Shown one piece after another: positions 28,346 to 38,039 of a DNA stretch of 64,000 nt (positions are counted from its first letter, which is position 1; every line of letters starts with the position of its first letter). The stretch lies in assembly GCA_016193395.1 (NCBI GenBank), contig JACPSH010000047.1:1-64000 (forward strand), written 5' to 3'. The translations under genes and the position numbers were made by a program. The notes beneath the pieces were generated by a model that did not search any database, was not told the origin of the DNA, and saw only the letters and a program-made list of their open reading frames with translations. Source of the DNA: Gammaproteobacteria bacterium (GTDB lineage Bacteria > Pseudomonadota > Gammaproteobacteria > Eutrophobiales > Eutrophobiaceae).

Positions 28346-29557
28346 TCAATACTCCTCTTCTGCGGCCTTGGTCGCGCGCGCCGATTCCTCAAGCATGGCA
28401 ATGGCAGGCAGGGTCTGGCCCTCCAGGAATTCCAGAAAGGCGCCGCCCCCGGTGGAAAGGTAGGAGATCCGGTCCGAGATGCCGAAACGCGTGACCGCCG
28501 CCAGCGTGTCGCCTCCCCCGGCGATGGAAAAGGCACGGCTTGCGGCAATGCCCTCCGCGATGGCGCGTGTGCCCGCGCTGAACGCCTCGATCTCGAAGAC
28601 TCCGACCGGGCCGTTCCAGACGATGGTGGCCGCTTCCGCGAGCAGGCTCCGATACGCCTCGACGGTGCGCGGCCCGATGTCCACGATCAAATCGCCTGCA
28701 GCGACCCCGTCCGACTGCACCACCCGCGCTTTTGCACCATCACTGATCTCCGCTGCGCAGACCAGGTCAACGGGCATGGGAATCGATTTCCCCTGTGCGT
28801 TCGCACGCTCCAGGATCGCCGCGGCTTTGCCGAGCAACCCTTCCTCGTGCAGCGAGCCGCCGATCGGGAACCCTGCGGCCTTGAGAAAGGTATTCGCAAT
28901 CCCGCCGCCGACGATGAGCTTGTCGACCTTGCGCAGCAGGTTTTCGAGCAGTGCGAGCTTGGTGGAGACCTTCGCGCCGCCGACGACCGCGACCAGCGGC
29001 CGGGCCGGCTGTTCCAGCACACGGCCGAGCGCTTCCATTTCGGCGACGAGCAACGGTCCGGCACAGGAGGTCGGGGCATATTTGGCGATGCCGTGCGTGG
29101 AAGCCTGCGCCCGGTGCGCCGTGGCGAATGCGTCGTTGACATAGATGTCGCACAACCGCGCCATCTTGCGCGCGAGGTCATCGTCGTTTCCCTTCTCGCC
29201 TTTCAGAAAACGCACGTTTTCGAGCAATACGACCTGCCCCGGCTTGACTTCCACGCCGTTCAGCCAGTCCACAACGAGCGGGACGGACTGCCTGAGCAGC
29301 TTCCCGAGGTGATCCGCCACGGGCCCCAGGCTGTATTTCGGATCCGGCTCGCCCTCTTTGGGCCTGCCTAGGTGGGAGCAAAGAATAATGGCGGCGCCGG
29401 ATTCCCGGAGCTGGTGAATCGTGGGCAGCGTGGCGCGGATGCGCGTGTCGTCGGCCACGCGTCCGTCCTGCAGCGGGACGTTGAAATCCACGCGCACGAG
29501 CACGCGCTTCCCGCGTGGATCCACATCGGCCAGGGTCAGGAACCGGGCAGTGGTCAT
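28346..29557 (-). CDS. pgk: Phosphoglycerate kinase
   Basis: Interconverts 1,3-bisphosphoglycerate and 3-phosphoglycerate with ATP. Motifs are [21 protein letters not shown] near the N-terminus, [28 protein letters not shown] and the nucleotide-binding GGGDTLAAV. Length is 403 residues, slightly longer than E. coli (387). It lies 21 bases downstream of gap in the tkt-gap-pgk-pyk-fba series. Confidence 0.96.
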   Translation of the reverse strand: MTTARFLTLADVDPRGKRVLVRVDFNVPLQDGRVADDTRIRATLPTIHQLRESGAAIILCSHLGRPKEGEPDPKYSLGPVADHLGKLLRQSVPLVVDWLNGVEVKPGQVVLLENVRFLKGEKGNDDDLARKMARLCDIYVNDAFATAHRAQASTHGIAKYAPTSCAGPLLVAEMEALGRVLEQPARPLVAVVGGAKVSTKLALLENLLRKVDKLIVGGGIANTFLKAAGFPIGGSLHEEGLLGKAAAILERANAQGKSIPMPVDLVCAAEISDGAKARVVQSDGVAAGDLIVDIGPRTVEAYRSLLAEAATIVWNGPVGVFEIEAFSAGTRAIAEGIAASRAFSIAGGGDTLAAVTRFGISDRISYLSTGGGAFLEFLEGQTLPAIAMLEESARATKAAEEEY

Positions 29558-29578
29558 GATAGAGGCTCGGTCAACGGC

Positions 29579-30592
29579 TTACCCGGCATTCATCAGGGCG
29601 ATCGTCGTATCCAGCATGCGGTTGGAGAAGCCCCATTCGTTGTCGTACCAGGCAATGACCTTCACCAGCCGTCCGCCGATGACCTTGGTCAGCGAGGCGT
29701 CGTAGACGGCGGACGCGGGGTTGTGGTTGAAGTCGACGGACACGAGTGGCTCGTCGTTGTAGACCAGGATCCCGCGCATCGCGCCGTTCGCCGCCCCCTT
29801 CATCAGGCCGTCGATCTCTTTGTGGGAGGTGTCGCGCGCGGCCGTGAAGGTCAGATCGACGACGGAAACATTGATGGTGGGGACGCGCATGGCGAAGCCG
29901 TCCAGCTTTCCCTCCAATTCGGGCATGACCAGCCCCATGGCGGCGGCGGCCCCGGTCTTGGTCGGGATCATGGACATGGTGGCCGATCGCGCGCGCCGCA
30001 GGTCGGAGTGGTACACGTCGGTCAAGACCTGATCGTTGGTATAGGCATGGATCGTGGTCATGAGACCGCTGACCACGCCGATCGACTCGTGCAGCACCTT
30101 CACCACCGGTGCCAGGCAATTGGTGGTGCAGGAGGCGTTCGATATCACGGTGTGCGCCGGCTTGAGCACATGCTGGTTGACGCCGAATACGACCGTTGCG
30201 TCCATGTCCTTGCCGCCGGGCGCCGAGATGATGACCTTCTTCGCCCCGCCGTTCAGGTGCGCCCCCGCCTTGGCCTTGCTGGTGAACAGTCCGGTGCACT
30301 CGTGCACGACGTCGACGCCGAGTTCGCGCCAGGGCAGCTTGGCGGGATCGCGTTCGGCGAAGACGCGAATGCGGTTGCCATTGACGACGATGCTGTCCTT
30401 GTCGACTTCGACTGTCCCCGGGAATTTCCCGTGCGCGGTGTCGTGCCGGGTCAGGTGCGCGTTGGTCGCGGGATCGCCAAGATCGTTGATCGCGACGACG
30501 CTGACTTCCTCCGTGCGTCCGGATTCATACAGCGCACGCAGGATGTTCCTGCCGATCCGTCCGTAGCCGTTGATGCCGACTTTGATGCTCAT
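29579..30592 (-). CDS. gap: Glyceraldehyde-3-phosphate dehydrogenase, type I
   Basis: Phosphorylating GAPDH. The start [21 protein letters not shown] is chosen; 21 upstream ORF codons are not family-like. The catalytic Cys is in [16 protein letters not shown] (about residue 155), and the C-terminal SWYDNEW-type motif is present as [15 protein letters not shown]. Length is 337 residues. It is encoded between tkt and pgk, the arrangement used in Calvin-cycle and gluconeogenic clusters. Confidence 0.96.
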   Translation of the reverse strand: MSIKVGINGYGRIGRNILRALYESGRTEEVSVVAINDLGDPATNAHLTRHDTAHGKFPGTVEVDKDSIVVNGNRIRVFAERDPAKLPWRELGVDVVHECTGLFTSKAKAGAHLNGGAKKVIISAPGGKDMDATVVFGVNQHVLKPAHTVISNASCTTNCLAPVVKVLHESIGVVSGLMTTIHAYTNDQVLTDVYHSDLRRARSATMSMIPTKTGAAAAMGLVMPELEGKLDGFAMRVPTINVSVVDLTFTAARDTSHKEIDGLMKGAANGAMRGILVYNDEPLVSVDFNHNPASAVYDASLTKVIGGRLVKVIAWYDNEWGFSNRMLDTTIALMNAG

Positions 30593-30752
30593 GGTCAGAA
30601 CTCCATCGGTGCTGGTGCCATTTTCGATATTCACCCGGTTGCGAACACGCGGCAATCCGCAAATCGCAGGCTGAGTTCCGCCCTTGCGGGCGCGTAGCTT
30701 GGGCGACGTTGAGCTAAGCCAGGATGTCCGCGAGGCCTGAGATTACAGCGGC

Positions 30753-32756
30753 TCAGTTTCCTGCCAGAGACAATTGTACCAACTCGACGAGACGATCGGC
30801 GGTGATGCCGAAATGCCTGTACACCTCCGCTCCGGGAGCGGATGCGCCGAATGCCGGCACGCCGAGGATCCGGCCATCCAGTCCGACGTACTTGTGCCAG
30901 TAATCCGGGATCCCCGCCTCGACCGCGACGCGGCGCCGGCATGAAGGCGGCAAGACGTTATCGCGCCAGGATTGATCCTGCCGGGCGAATACGTCGGTAC
31001 TCGGCATGGAGACGAGGCGCACGCTGCGCCCGGCGTCGTTGAGTTTGCGCACCGCCTGCAGCGCGAGGCCGACTTCGGAGCCGGTGGCGAGCACGATCGC
31101 CTCCGGGTTCGCCGCGCCCTCGACGAGCACATAGCCGCCGCGGCGGATCGCATCCGATTGTTCCGCGGATCGCTCGATGCAGGGAACGCTCTGCCTGGAC
31201 AGCAACAGGCACGTAGGTCCGTCGCGCCGCTCGATCGCCGCTTTCCAGGCTACGGCCGTCTCCACGCCGTCGCAAGGTCGCCAGACGGACAGGTTCGGGA
31301 TCAGGCGCAGGCTGGAGGCCTGCTCCACGGCCTGGTGCGTGGGTCCGTCCTCGCCAAGACCTATGGAATCATGGGTGAGCACGAGGATATTGCGCACCCG
31401 CATGAGCGCCGCCATGCGCACGGCATTCCGCGCATAGTCGGAGAAAATCAGGAAGGTCCCGCCGTAGACAATGAAGCCGCCGTGCAGCGCGATGCCACTG
31501 TTGATGGCGACCATGCCGAACTCGCGCACTCCATAATATATATAGTTGCCGCCGGGGTCGTCCGCCTGCACGGCCTTCGAGCCTGACCACAGGGTAAGGT
31601 TGGAGCCGGTCAGATCCGCGGAGCCGCCGATCAGCTCCGGCAGTACCGGGCCGTAGGCATTCAGGGCGTTCTGGGACGCCTTGCGCGTCGCGGCGGTTTC
31701 CTTTCTGGCCGCCGTGTCCGACAGGGTGCGCGCACACAGCGCGTCCCAGCCGGCCGGCAGATCACCACGCTGCCGGCGTTCGAATTCGGCGGCGAGACCG
31801 GGGTACTTTGCCCGGTACATCGCAAACATTTCATTCCACTCGCGCTCAAGCGTCTGGCCGCGCTCGCGCGCGTCCCATCCCCTGTAGTGTTCCTCGGGGA
31901 TCACGAACGGGGCGTGCGGCCAGCCAAGGGTCTTGCGCGCCAGCGCCACTTCGTCCGCGCCGAGCGGCGCGCCGTGGCACACCGCATCACCCTGCTTGTT
32001 GGGTGCGCCCCAGCCGATGACGGTGCGGCAGCAGACCAGGCTCGGTCTCCGCATCTCTTCGCGCGCCTCGATCAGCGCCCGGCGCACGAGTTCCGGGTCA
32101 TGCCCATCGATTTCCCCCACGACGTGCCAGCCGTAGGATTCAAAACGCCGCGCGACGTCTTCGGTGAACCAGCCGCGCACGTCGCCGTCGATGGATACGC
32201 CGTTGCTGTCGAAGATCGCGATGAGCTTGCCGAGACGCAGGGTGCCGGCGAGCGAGCAGACCTCGTGCGAAATGCCTTCCATCAGACAGCCATCGCCCAC
32301 CGACACGTAGGTGCGGTGATCGACGATCGGGAATCCATCGCGGTTGAAGGTCGCGGCCAGGCAGCGCTCCGCGATCGCCATGCCCACGGCATTCGCCAGC
32401 CCCTGTCCCAGCGGACCGGTGGTGGTCTCGATGCCCGGCGTCGCGCCGTATTCCGGGTGCCCTGGCGTGAGCGAGTGCAATTGCCGGAAGCGCCGCAGCT
32501 CGTCCATGGGGAGGTCGTAACCGGTGAGATGGAGGATGGCGTAGAGCATCATCGAACCGTGGCCGTTCGACATGACGAAGCGGTCGCGGTCCGGCCAGCG
32601 CGGATTGCCGGGGTTGTGACGCAGAAAGTCGTTCCACAGCACCTCGGCGATGTCCGCCATTCCCATCGGCGCGCCGGGGTGCCCGGAATTGGCGAGCTGC
32701 ACGGCGTCCATGCTGAGCGCGCGCACGGCATTGGCGAGTTCACGCCTCGAAGTCAT
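30753..32756 (-). CDS. tkt: Transketolase
   Basis: Thiamine-diphosphate enzyme of the pentose phosphate and Calvin pathways. The start [20 protein letters not shown] gives 667 residues (E. coli 663); the 823-residue ORF's first 156 codons overlap the redoxin gene out of frame. It shows [18 protein letters not shown], the ThDP motif [18 protein letters not shown] and [15 protein letters not shown]. First of the five-gene carbon series; no RuBisCO or phosphoribulokinase is in the window. Confidence 0.96.
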   Translation of the reverse strand: MTSRRELANAVRALSMDAVQLANSGHPGAPMGMADIAEVLWNDFLRHNPGNPRWPDRDRFVMSNGHGSMMLYAILHLTGYDLPMDELRRFRQLHSLTPGHPEYGATPGIETTTGPLGQGLANAVGMAIAERCLAATFNRDGFPIVDHRTYVSVGDGCLMEGISHEVCSLAGTLRLGKLIAIFDSNGVSIDGDVRGWFTEDVARRFESYGWHVVGEIDGHDPELVRRALIEAREEMRRPSLVCCRTVIGWGAPNKQGDAVCHGAPLGADEVALARKTLGWPHAPFVIPEEHYRGWDARERGQTLEREWNEMFAMYRAKYPGLAAEFERRQRGDLPAGWDALCARTLSDTAARKETAATRKASQNALNAYGPVLPELIGGSADLTGSNLTLWSGSKAVQADDPGGNYIYYGVREFGMVAINSGIALHGGFIVYGGTFLIFSDYARNAVRMAALMRVRNILVLTHDSIGLGEDGPTHQAVEQASSLRLIPNLSVWRPCDGVETAVAWKAAIERRDGPTCLLLSRQSVPCIERSAEQSDAIRRGGYVLVEGAANPEAIVLATGSEVGLALQAVRKLNDAGRSVRLVSMPSTDVFARQDQSWRDNVLPPSCRRRVAVEAGIPDYWHKYVGLDGRILGVPAFGASAPGAEVYRHFGITADRLVELVQLSLAGN

Positions 32757-32761
32757 GTTAA

Positions 32762-33319
32762 TCAATCGCGCCACTTGATCGAGCAGCCCATGCTCGGAAT
32801 CTGCTTCGCCGGCGCCTTGCCGGTTTCCGCCACCTGGCGCATCGCTTCGAAAAGCTCCCGCTGGACGTCGGGTGGACCCGGCCTCCCCGGCGAGGTCGAA
32901 TCCATCCGCCCGCGGTACTGCAGCTCGAGACCGGCGTTGAAGCCGAAAAAGTCCGGCGTGCAGACCGCCCCATACGCGCGCGCGACCGCCTGCGATTCGT
33001 CCAGCAGATACGGGAACGGGTAATGAAGTCGTTCCGCGACGCGCTTCATGTTCGCAAAGGAGTCCTCGGGGTACTTCACGAAATCGTTGGGCATGATCGC
33101 GACGCTCGTCACGCCGAGCGCGGCCAGGTCGCGCGCATCGCGCACCAGCTTGTCCTGCACGGCCTTCACGAACGGACAGTGATTGCAGATGAACATCACC
33201 AGCGTTCCGCGCGCGCCCCGGCAATCGGCGAGGCTCCAGTTCCGGTCGTCGACGCCGGGCAGGTTGAACTCGGGGGCCGGGCTGCCGAAATCGCAGCCGG
33301 GCGTTTCAGTGACGGCCAT
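32762..33319 (-). CDS. Thioredoxin-fold redoxin (AhpC/TSA-like)
   Basis: A 185-residue protein starting [18 protein letters not shown]. The redoxin motif [17 protein letters not shown] has CxxC spacing in CNHC (about residue 45), followed by [16 protein letters not shown] and the cis-Pro region [10 protein letters not shown]. Such stand-alone proteins are annotated as thioredoxin family or alkyl-hydroperoxide-reductase-like; the substrate is unknown. It lies 5 bases upstream of tkt on the same strand and is divergent from the pilus regulator. Confidence 0.85.
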   Translation of the reverse strand: MAVTETPGCDFGSPAPEFNLPGVDDRNWSLADCRGARGTLVMFICNHCPFVKAVQDKLVRDARDLAALGVTSVAIMPNDFVKYPEDSFANMKRVAERLHYPFPYLLDESQAVARAYGAVCTPDFFGFNAGLELQYRGRMDSTSPGRPGPPDVQRELFEAMRQVAETGKAPAKQIPSMGCSIKWRD

Positions 33320-33412
33320 GGGTAGCGCAGCGTTCTGCAGGGAGCGGGCCGCGTCCAGGCGCCGCGCCCCGGCGCGGGCCGTGAAGGGCAAGGTTCATGC
33401 GATGAGTTTACA

Positions 33413-34894
33413 ATGAACCGAGCAAAACCGGCCAATCTCGAAAGCGTTCAATTCATGGCAAGACAGAGCACGCAGCCCTCCGCCACGGACGTCAAACGGC
33501 GCGGACTTCTGTTCGTCGACGACGACCCGTTGATCGTCGAGTCCTTGTCGGTCGCGCTCCAGTCGGAATACGAGATCCACACGGCCGAAGGCCGGAAACA
33601 GACGAAGGAATTGCTGCACCGGCTGGATGACAAACCCTCGCTGGCGCTGGTGGATCTCGGGTTGCCGCCGTATCCGCACAGCCCGGAGGAAGGATTCGAA
33701 CTCATCGACGAGCTGCTGGCGTTCAATCCGAACATGAAGATACTGGTGCTCTCCGGTCAGAGCGAACAGCCGAACATCCAGCACGCGCTCACCCTGGGCG
33801 CCGTCGATTTTATCCCCAAACCCTGCAACGTACCGCTGCTGCGCACGCGTCTGGCTCACCAGGCCATGATGCTTGACGCGGAGCAGGCGCAGGGCGGCGG
33901 CGAGACCAGCGGCGAGGGATTGCGCGGCGAAAGCCAGGCGGTCCAGGACCTGCTGGCCCTGATTCGCCAGTTCGCGGACAGTCCTTTCCCGATCCTGATC
34001 CAGGGCGAGTCCGGCAGCGGCAAGGAACTGGTTGCACGGTACCTCCACGAGTGGAGCCAGCGTGTCCGGGAGCCGTTCCTGTCCGTGAACTGCGCGGCGT
34101 TCCCCCGGGATCTGCTGGAGGCCCAGCTGTTCGGCTACGCCAAGGGCGCCTTCACGGGCGCGGTCCAGAATCGATCGGGTTTTTTCGAGGACGCCGGCGA
34201 CGGCAGCCTGTTCCTGGACGAGATCGGGGAGATGCCGCTCGACCTTCAGTCGAAGCTCCTGCGCGCGCTGGAGAATGGCGAGTTCTACCGCCTCGGCGAG
34301 ACGCAGGCGCGCACGTCGAGGGCGCGTATCATTGCCGCCACCAACCGCGACCTGCGCGGGGAAGTACGGCGCGGCGCGTTCCGGTCCGACCTCTACCATC
34401 GTCTTGGCGTACTCGCGATCCGCGTGCCGCCGTTGCGCGAGCGCGGACGTGACTGCCTGGCTCTGCTCGATCACTTCCGCGCGATGTATGCGGGCGACGG
34501 ACCGCAGTTCCGGCTGGATCCAGCCGCCGCGGAATTCCTGCTGAATTACGCCTTCCCGGGCAACGTGCGCGAACTGCGCAACATCGTGATCCGGCTCGGC
34601 GCGAAGTATCCGGGAAAGACGGTCAGCGTCGATCTGCTCGGCGGCGAAGTCGAGCTGGACCTGGTGACGTCGCTCGCGGAGCCCGCCGGTCCGGAGGATG
34701 CGGAGCTGGAAGGGGAATTGCGCGGCGGCAAGTTCCGGCTGGACGAGTACCTCGAGGGCTGGGAGCGGCGCTACATCGCCACGGCGCTGAAGTTGAGCGG
34801 TGGCAACCTGAGCAAGGCGGCGCGTCTGCTCGGCATCAACCGCACCACGCTCTACAGTCGGATGCAGCGGCTCTCCCTGCGCGGGCTGGAATAG
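33413..34894 (+). CDS. Sigma54-dependent response regulator (PrsR-like)
   Basis: NtrC-class activator of 493 residues. A receiver domain spans about 30-150 with VDDDPL, phospho-acceptor Asp in LALVDLGLPP and Lys in FIPKPC. The AAA+ domain, about 165-400, has Walker A GESGSGKE and the sigma54-contact loop GAFTGA. The C-terminal Fis-type HTH reads GGNLSKAARLLGINRTTLY. It resembles PrsR of PEP-CTERM systems, but no exosortase is present; here it heads the pilus locus. Its likely partner is the kinase at 49-51 kb, and its target the sigma54 promoter at 54254. A start at the internal ATG (33455) is possible. Confidence 0.92.
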   Translation: MNRAKPANLESVQFMARQSTQPSATDVKRRGLLFVDDDPLIVESLSVALQSEYEIHTAEGRKQTKELLHRLDDKPSLALVDLGLPPYPHSPEEGFELIDELLAFNPNMKILVLSGQSEQPNIQHALTLGAVDFIPKPCNVPLLRTRLAHQAMMLDAEQAQGGGETSGEGLRGESQAVQDLLALIRQFADSPFPILIQGESGSGKELVARYLHEWSQRVREPFLSVNCAAFPRDLLEAQLFGYAKGAFTGAVQNRSGFFEDAGDGSLFLDEIGEMPLDLQSKLLRALENGEFYRLGETQARTSRARIIAATNRDLRGEVRRGAFRSDLYHRLGVLAIRVPPLRERGRDCLALLDHFRAMYAGDGPQFRLDPAAAEFLLNYAFPGNVRELRNIVIRLGAKYPGKTVSVDLLGGEVELDLVTSLAEPAGPEDAELEGELRGGKFRLDEYLEGWERRYIATALKLSGGNLSKAARLLGINRTTLYSRMQRLSLRGLE

Positions 34895-34901
34895 CAAGGC
34901 G

Positions 34902-36281
34902 ATGTATTACGAATACTTCGGGCTGAAACAGCCGCCGTTCCGGATCACCCCGGACACGACCCTGTTTTTCCCCGGCGGCAACCGCGGGCCGATCCTCGAG
35001 GCGCTCGTGTACGCGATCCTGAACGGCGAGGGGATTGTCAAGGTCGTGGGCGAAGTGGGGAGCGGCAAGACCATGCTCTGCCGGATGCTGGAGAAGGAGC
35101 TTCCGGGGCACGTCGAGATCGTCTATCTCGCCAACCCCAGCCTGTCGCCGGAGAACATTCTGCACGCGATCGCCTTCGAGCTGAAACTGCCGGTGCAGCC
35201 GGTCACGTCGCGGCTGCAGGTCATGCAGGACCTGCAGAACTACCTGCTCGAACGTCATGCCGGGAACCGGCAGGTCCTGGTGTTCGTGGAAGAAGCGCAG
35301 GGCATGCCCATCGCCACGCTCGAGCAGATCCGCCTGCTGAGCAACCTCGAAACCCAGCAGCACAAGCTCCTGCAACTGGTCCTGTTCGGGCAGCCGGAAC
35401 TCGACGTCCGCATGGCGCGCCCGGAGATCCGCCAGCTCAAGGAGCGCATCACCTACAGTTTTCACCTCAATCCATTCGCCGTGGACGATATCCGCGACTA
35501 TCTGAATTCGCGCCTGCGTGCCTGCGGCTTCCGCGGCGCGGAGGTCTTCACGCCGGCCGCGGTGCGCGCCATTGCGCGTCATTCGAACGGGCTCGTCCGG
35601 CGCATCAACATCCTGGCCGACAAGTCGCTGCTGGCTGCCTACGCGGACAATATGCACGAAGTTTCGGCGCGCCACGTCCGCCGCGCGGCATCCGACAGCG
35701 AATTCGCCTCCGGCCGCCACTACGTGTTCCCAACCCTGATAGGCGCTCTGGTCCTCACCCTGGCGGTTGGCATTCTGTGGTGGATCAACCGGACACCACC
35801 GAAGGAACCCGTCGCGGCACTCACGCCAACCCCGTCGGCTTCGGTTGAAGCGCGACCGGCGCCGGGGGCGGTTGTCACGGAGCGGGCGGCCGAGGAACCG
35901 GCAACCATTCCGTCGCCGGTACCCGACGCGGCCGTCGCCGCAAACCCGGAATCCCCTGTTCTGCAGCATGGTTCCGCGAGCGAGCGTTCAGAGGCTTTCC
36001 AACCTCAAGACACCCCCGTGCTCCCAGCGCCGGAAACAGCTGTGACGGAGCAGGCTTCCCCTGCGGGCGAGGTCCAGCTGCTCGGCATGAACGCCGTGTT
36101 CCGCGTACAGGACTTCGGCGACTCGAGGCTTTCGCCCGAAGAATCCGACTTGCTTCAGAAGCAGCTCGCGGCGGTGCCGCCCGAGGAGGCGATCCCTGAA
36201 GGCCTGTCGCCAACTGGTGACGTGTGCAGACTTTGCTGGTCCATTATCTATAGACCCCTGAAAAGCCCAGAAAATCTTTAA
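34902..36281 (+). CDS. mshM: MshM/ExeA-like AAA ATPase
   Basis: 459 residues. The start MYYEYFGLKQPPFRITPD is the ExeA/MshM hallmark. Walker A is VVGEVGSGKTMLC (about residue 48), Walker B VLVFVEEAQGM (about 125), and a sensor region follows (QLVLFGQPELD). One transmembrane helix lies at about 275-292 (FPTLIGALVLTLAVGILWW), then a proline/alanine-rich periplasmic part. The last 20 residues (GDVCRLCWSIIYRPL...) look unlike the family and may reflect a frameshift or a private tail. It follows the regulator after 7 bases. Confidence 0.85.
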   Translation: MYYEYFGLKQPPFRITPDTTLFFPGGNRGPILEALVYAILNGEGIVKVVGEVGSGKTMLCRMLEKELPGHVEIVYLANPSLSPENILHAIAFELKLPVQPVTSRLQVMQDLQNYLLERHAGNRQVLVFVEEAQGMPIATLEQIRLLSNLETQQHKLLQLVLFGQPELDVRMARPEIRQLKERITYSFHLNPFAVDDIRDYLNSRLRACGFRGAEVFTPAAVRAIARHSNGLVRRINILADKSLLAAYADNMHEVSARHVRRAASDSEFASGRHYVFPTLIGALVLTLAVGILWWINRTPPKEPVAALTPTPSASVEARPAPGAVVTERAAEEPATIPSPVPDAAVAANPESPVLQHGSASERSEAFQPQDTPVLPAPETAVTEQASPAGEVQLLGMNAVFRVQDFGDSRLSPEESDLLQKQLAAVPPEEAIPEGLSPTGDVCRLCWSIIYRPLKSPENL

Positions 36282-36375
36282 TTCTTAGAGACTTGTGATC
36301 CGGATATAATCGCCGGACAAGGCAGGCGAACCCCGGCGCAGACCGGGGAACAGGAATTGCATCAAACCAGCGAAT

Positions 36376-38007
36376 ATGTCCATGCGAAGAGTCTTCATCG
36401 TTCTGTTTGCCGGCCTGGTCTGCGCCGGCTGCGAACAGCTTGAGCCGAAGCCTTTCGAGCCGTCGCCCGGCCACATCAGCGCCGATGAGCCCGTGGCCGG
36501 GCAGCCGCAGATCCCAGAACTGGTGCAGCAGGCGCCCGAACTGCCGGAGCCGGGCACGCCCGAGGAGCAGGAGAAGTACACGGTGGTCGTGCATGAAGTG
36601 CCGGTCAACGAAATCCTGTTTGCCCTGGCGCGCGACGCGAAGATCAACGTTGACATCGATCCACGCGTGGCGGGCGTGGTCACCCTGAACGCCGTGGACC
36701 AGAACCTGACGCAGCTCCTCGAACGCATCTCCCGGCAGGTGCCGATCCGCTACGAGATGAGCGACGGCAATCTGTTCATCATGCCGGACGAGCCGTACTT
36801 CCAGACCTACAAGATCAATTACGTCAATATGGCGCGGGATTCCGAAATCAAGGTGAAAATCGACACGCAGGTGTCGTCCGCCGGCGGGGGTGGCGGCGCG
36901 CCGGCGGGAGCCGGCGGCGGCAGCAGTTCGAGCACGGAAGTGGCCAGCGTATCCAACAACCGCTTCTGGAATTCGCTGGTCGCCAATGTACAGGCGATAC
37001 TCAGCCAGGAAGAAGGCGGAGCGGCCGGCGGCGGTGCCGCGGGCGCGGGTGGCGGTGAACTGCCGGTGACGGAGAACGTCATCCCGCATGCGGAATCCGG
37101 ACTGCTCACGGTCAAGGCGACCGCAAGCCAGCACAAAATGATCCAGGAATTGATCGACAACACTATCGCCGCCGCGCACAGGCAGGTCCTCATCCAGGCG
37201 ACGATTGTGGAGGTCAACCTCAACAAGGACTACCAGGCGGGAATCGACTGGTCGTTCCTGAGCGAACAAGGGAAGGCGGGTTTCAACTTCACTTCGCTGG
37301 CGACCAGCGCCGCGGCCGGCATCGTGCCATTGGGAACGCCCTTGTCGTTTGTGCTGAGCTACGTCGACCCGAATACCGGCAGGGACCGCATCAATGCGAC
37401 CGTTCGGTTGCTGGAACAGTTCGGCAATGTGAACGTGCTTTCCAGCCCCCAGATCATGGCGCTCAATAATCAGACGGCGGTACTGAAGGTGGTGGACAAC
37501 GAAGTCTATTTCAGCGTCAACGTCGAGAGTGAAACCACCCAGACGGGTATCGTGGCGAAGACCATCGAAACCGAGATCCACACCGTGCCGGTGGGCATCG
37601 TCCTCAGCGTCACGCCGCAGGTGAACGAGAACGATTCGATTATCCTCCAGGTGCGCCCGACGGTTTCGCGGGTGCGGGAGTTCGTCAACGATCCGAACCC
37701 GGAGCTGGACGAGGACACGCCGAACCCGGTGCCGGTTATCCAGACGCGCGAAATGGAATCCGTTCTGAGGATGAACAATGGCCAGATCGCCGTCCTAGGT
37801 GGTCTGATGGAGGATCGGGAAAGCTACACGGATACGTCGGTTCCGGGGTTGTCCAGGCTTCCCGTGGTGGGAGATGCCTTCAAGACCCGCGTCCGGGATC
37901 ACGCGAAGTCCGAACTCGTGGTCTTCCTGAGACCGGTCGTCATCCGCAACCCCAGCCTCGAGGCCGACCTGGGCCAGTACAAGACGTTCCTCCAGCGCCG
38001 TCAGTGA
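36376..38007 (+). CDS. mshL: MSHA-type pilus secretin
   Basis: Outer-membrane secretin through which the pilus passes. The signal peptide is lipoprotein-like (VLFAGLVCAGC, Cys about 20). An N0/STN-like domain follows (about 65-140: VVHEVPVNEILFALARDAK), then N-domains split by a Gly/Ala/Ser-rich loop (165-225). The secretin core runs 270-530 with ATIVEVNLNKDYQAGIDWS and MNNGQIAVLGGLMEDR. Length is 543 residues. Upstream, 36304-36309 reads TATAAT, but the -35 match is weak. Confidence 0.92.
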   Translation: MSMRRVFIVLFAGLVCAGCEQLEPKPFEPSPGHISADEPVAGQPQIPELVQQAPELPEPGTPEEQEKYTVVVHEVPVNEILFALARDAKINVDIDPRVAGVVTLNAVDQNLTQLLERISRQVPIRYEMSDGNLFIMPDEPYFQTYKINYVNMARDSEIKVKIDTQVSSAGGGGGAPAGAGGGSSSSTEVASVSNNRFWNSLVANVQAILSQEEGGAAGGGAAGAGGGELPVTENVIPHAESGLLTVKATASQHKMIQELIDNTIAAAHRQVLIQATIVEVNLNKDYQAGIDWSFLSEQGKAGFNFTSLATSAAAGIVPLGTPLSFVLSYVDPNTGRDRINATVRLLEQFGNVNVLSSPQIMALNNQTAVLKVVDNEVYFSVNVESETTQTGIVAKTIETEIHTVPVGIVLSVTPQVNENDSIILQVRPTVSRVREFVNDPNPELDEDTPNPVPVIQTREMESVLRMNNGQIAVLGGLMEDRESYTDTSVPGLSRLPVVGDAFKTRVRDHAKSELVVFLRPVVIRNPSLEADLGQYKTFLQRRQ

Positions 38008-38039
38008 ACAACCCGCCACGGGTCAGGAGGTAGAGCGCC

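Noticed and set aside
32757-33224. N-terminal 156 codons of the 823-aa transketolase ORF
   Set aside because: They lie over the redoxin gene out of frame; transketolase starts at 32756.
25300-33319. Calvin-cycle (cbb) operon
   Set aside because: tkt, gap, pgk, pyk and fba are present, but no RuBisCO, phosphoribulokinase or CbbR gene, so carbon fixation cannot be claimed from this window.
33395-34897. 500-aa minus-strand ORF opposite the sigma54 regulator
   Set aside because: Antisense shadow; the plus-strand protein has all NtrC-class motifs.
33413-36281. Exosortase/PEP-CTERM system suggested by PrsR-like and ExeA-like proteins
   Set aside because: No exosortase, PEP-CTERM protein or polysaccharide genes; the neighbours are pilus assembly genes.
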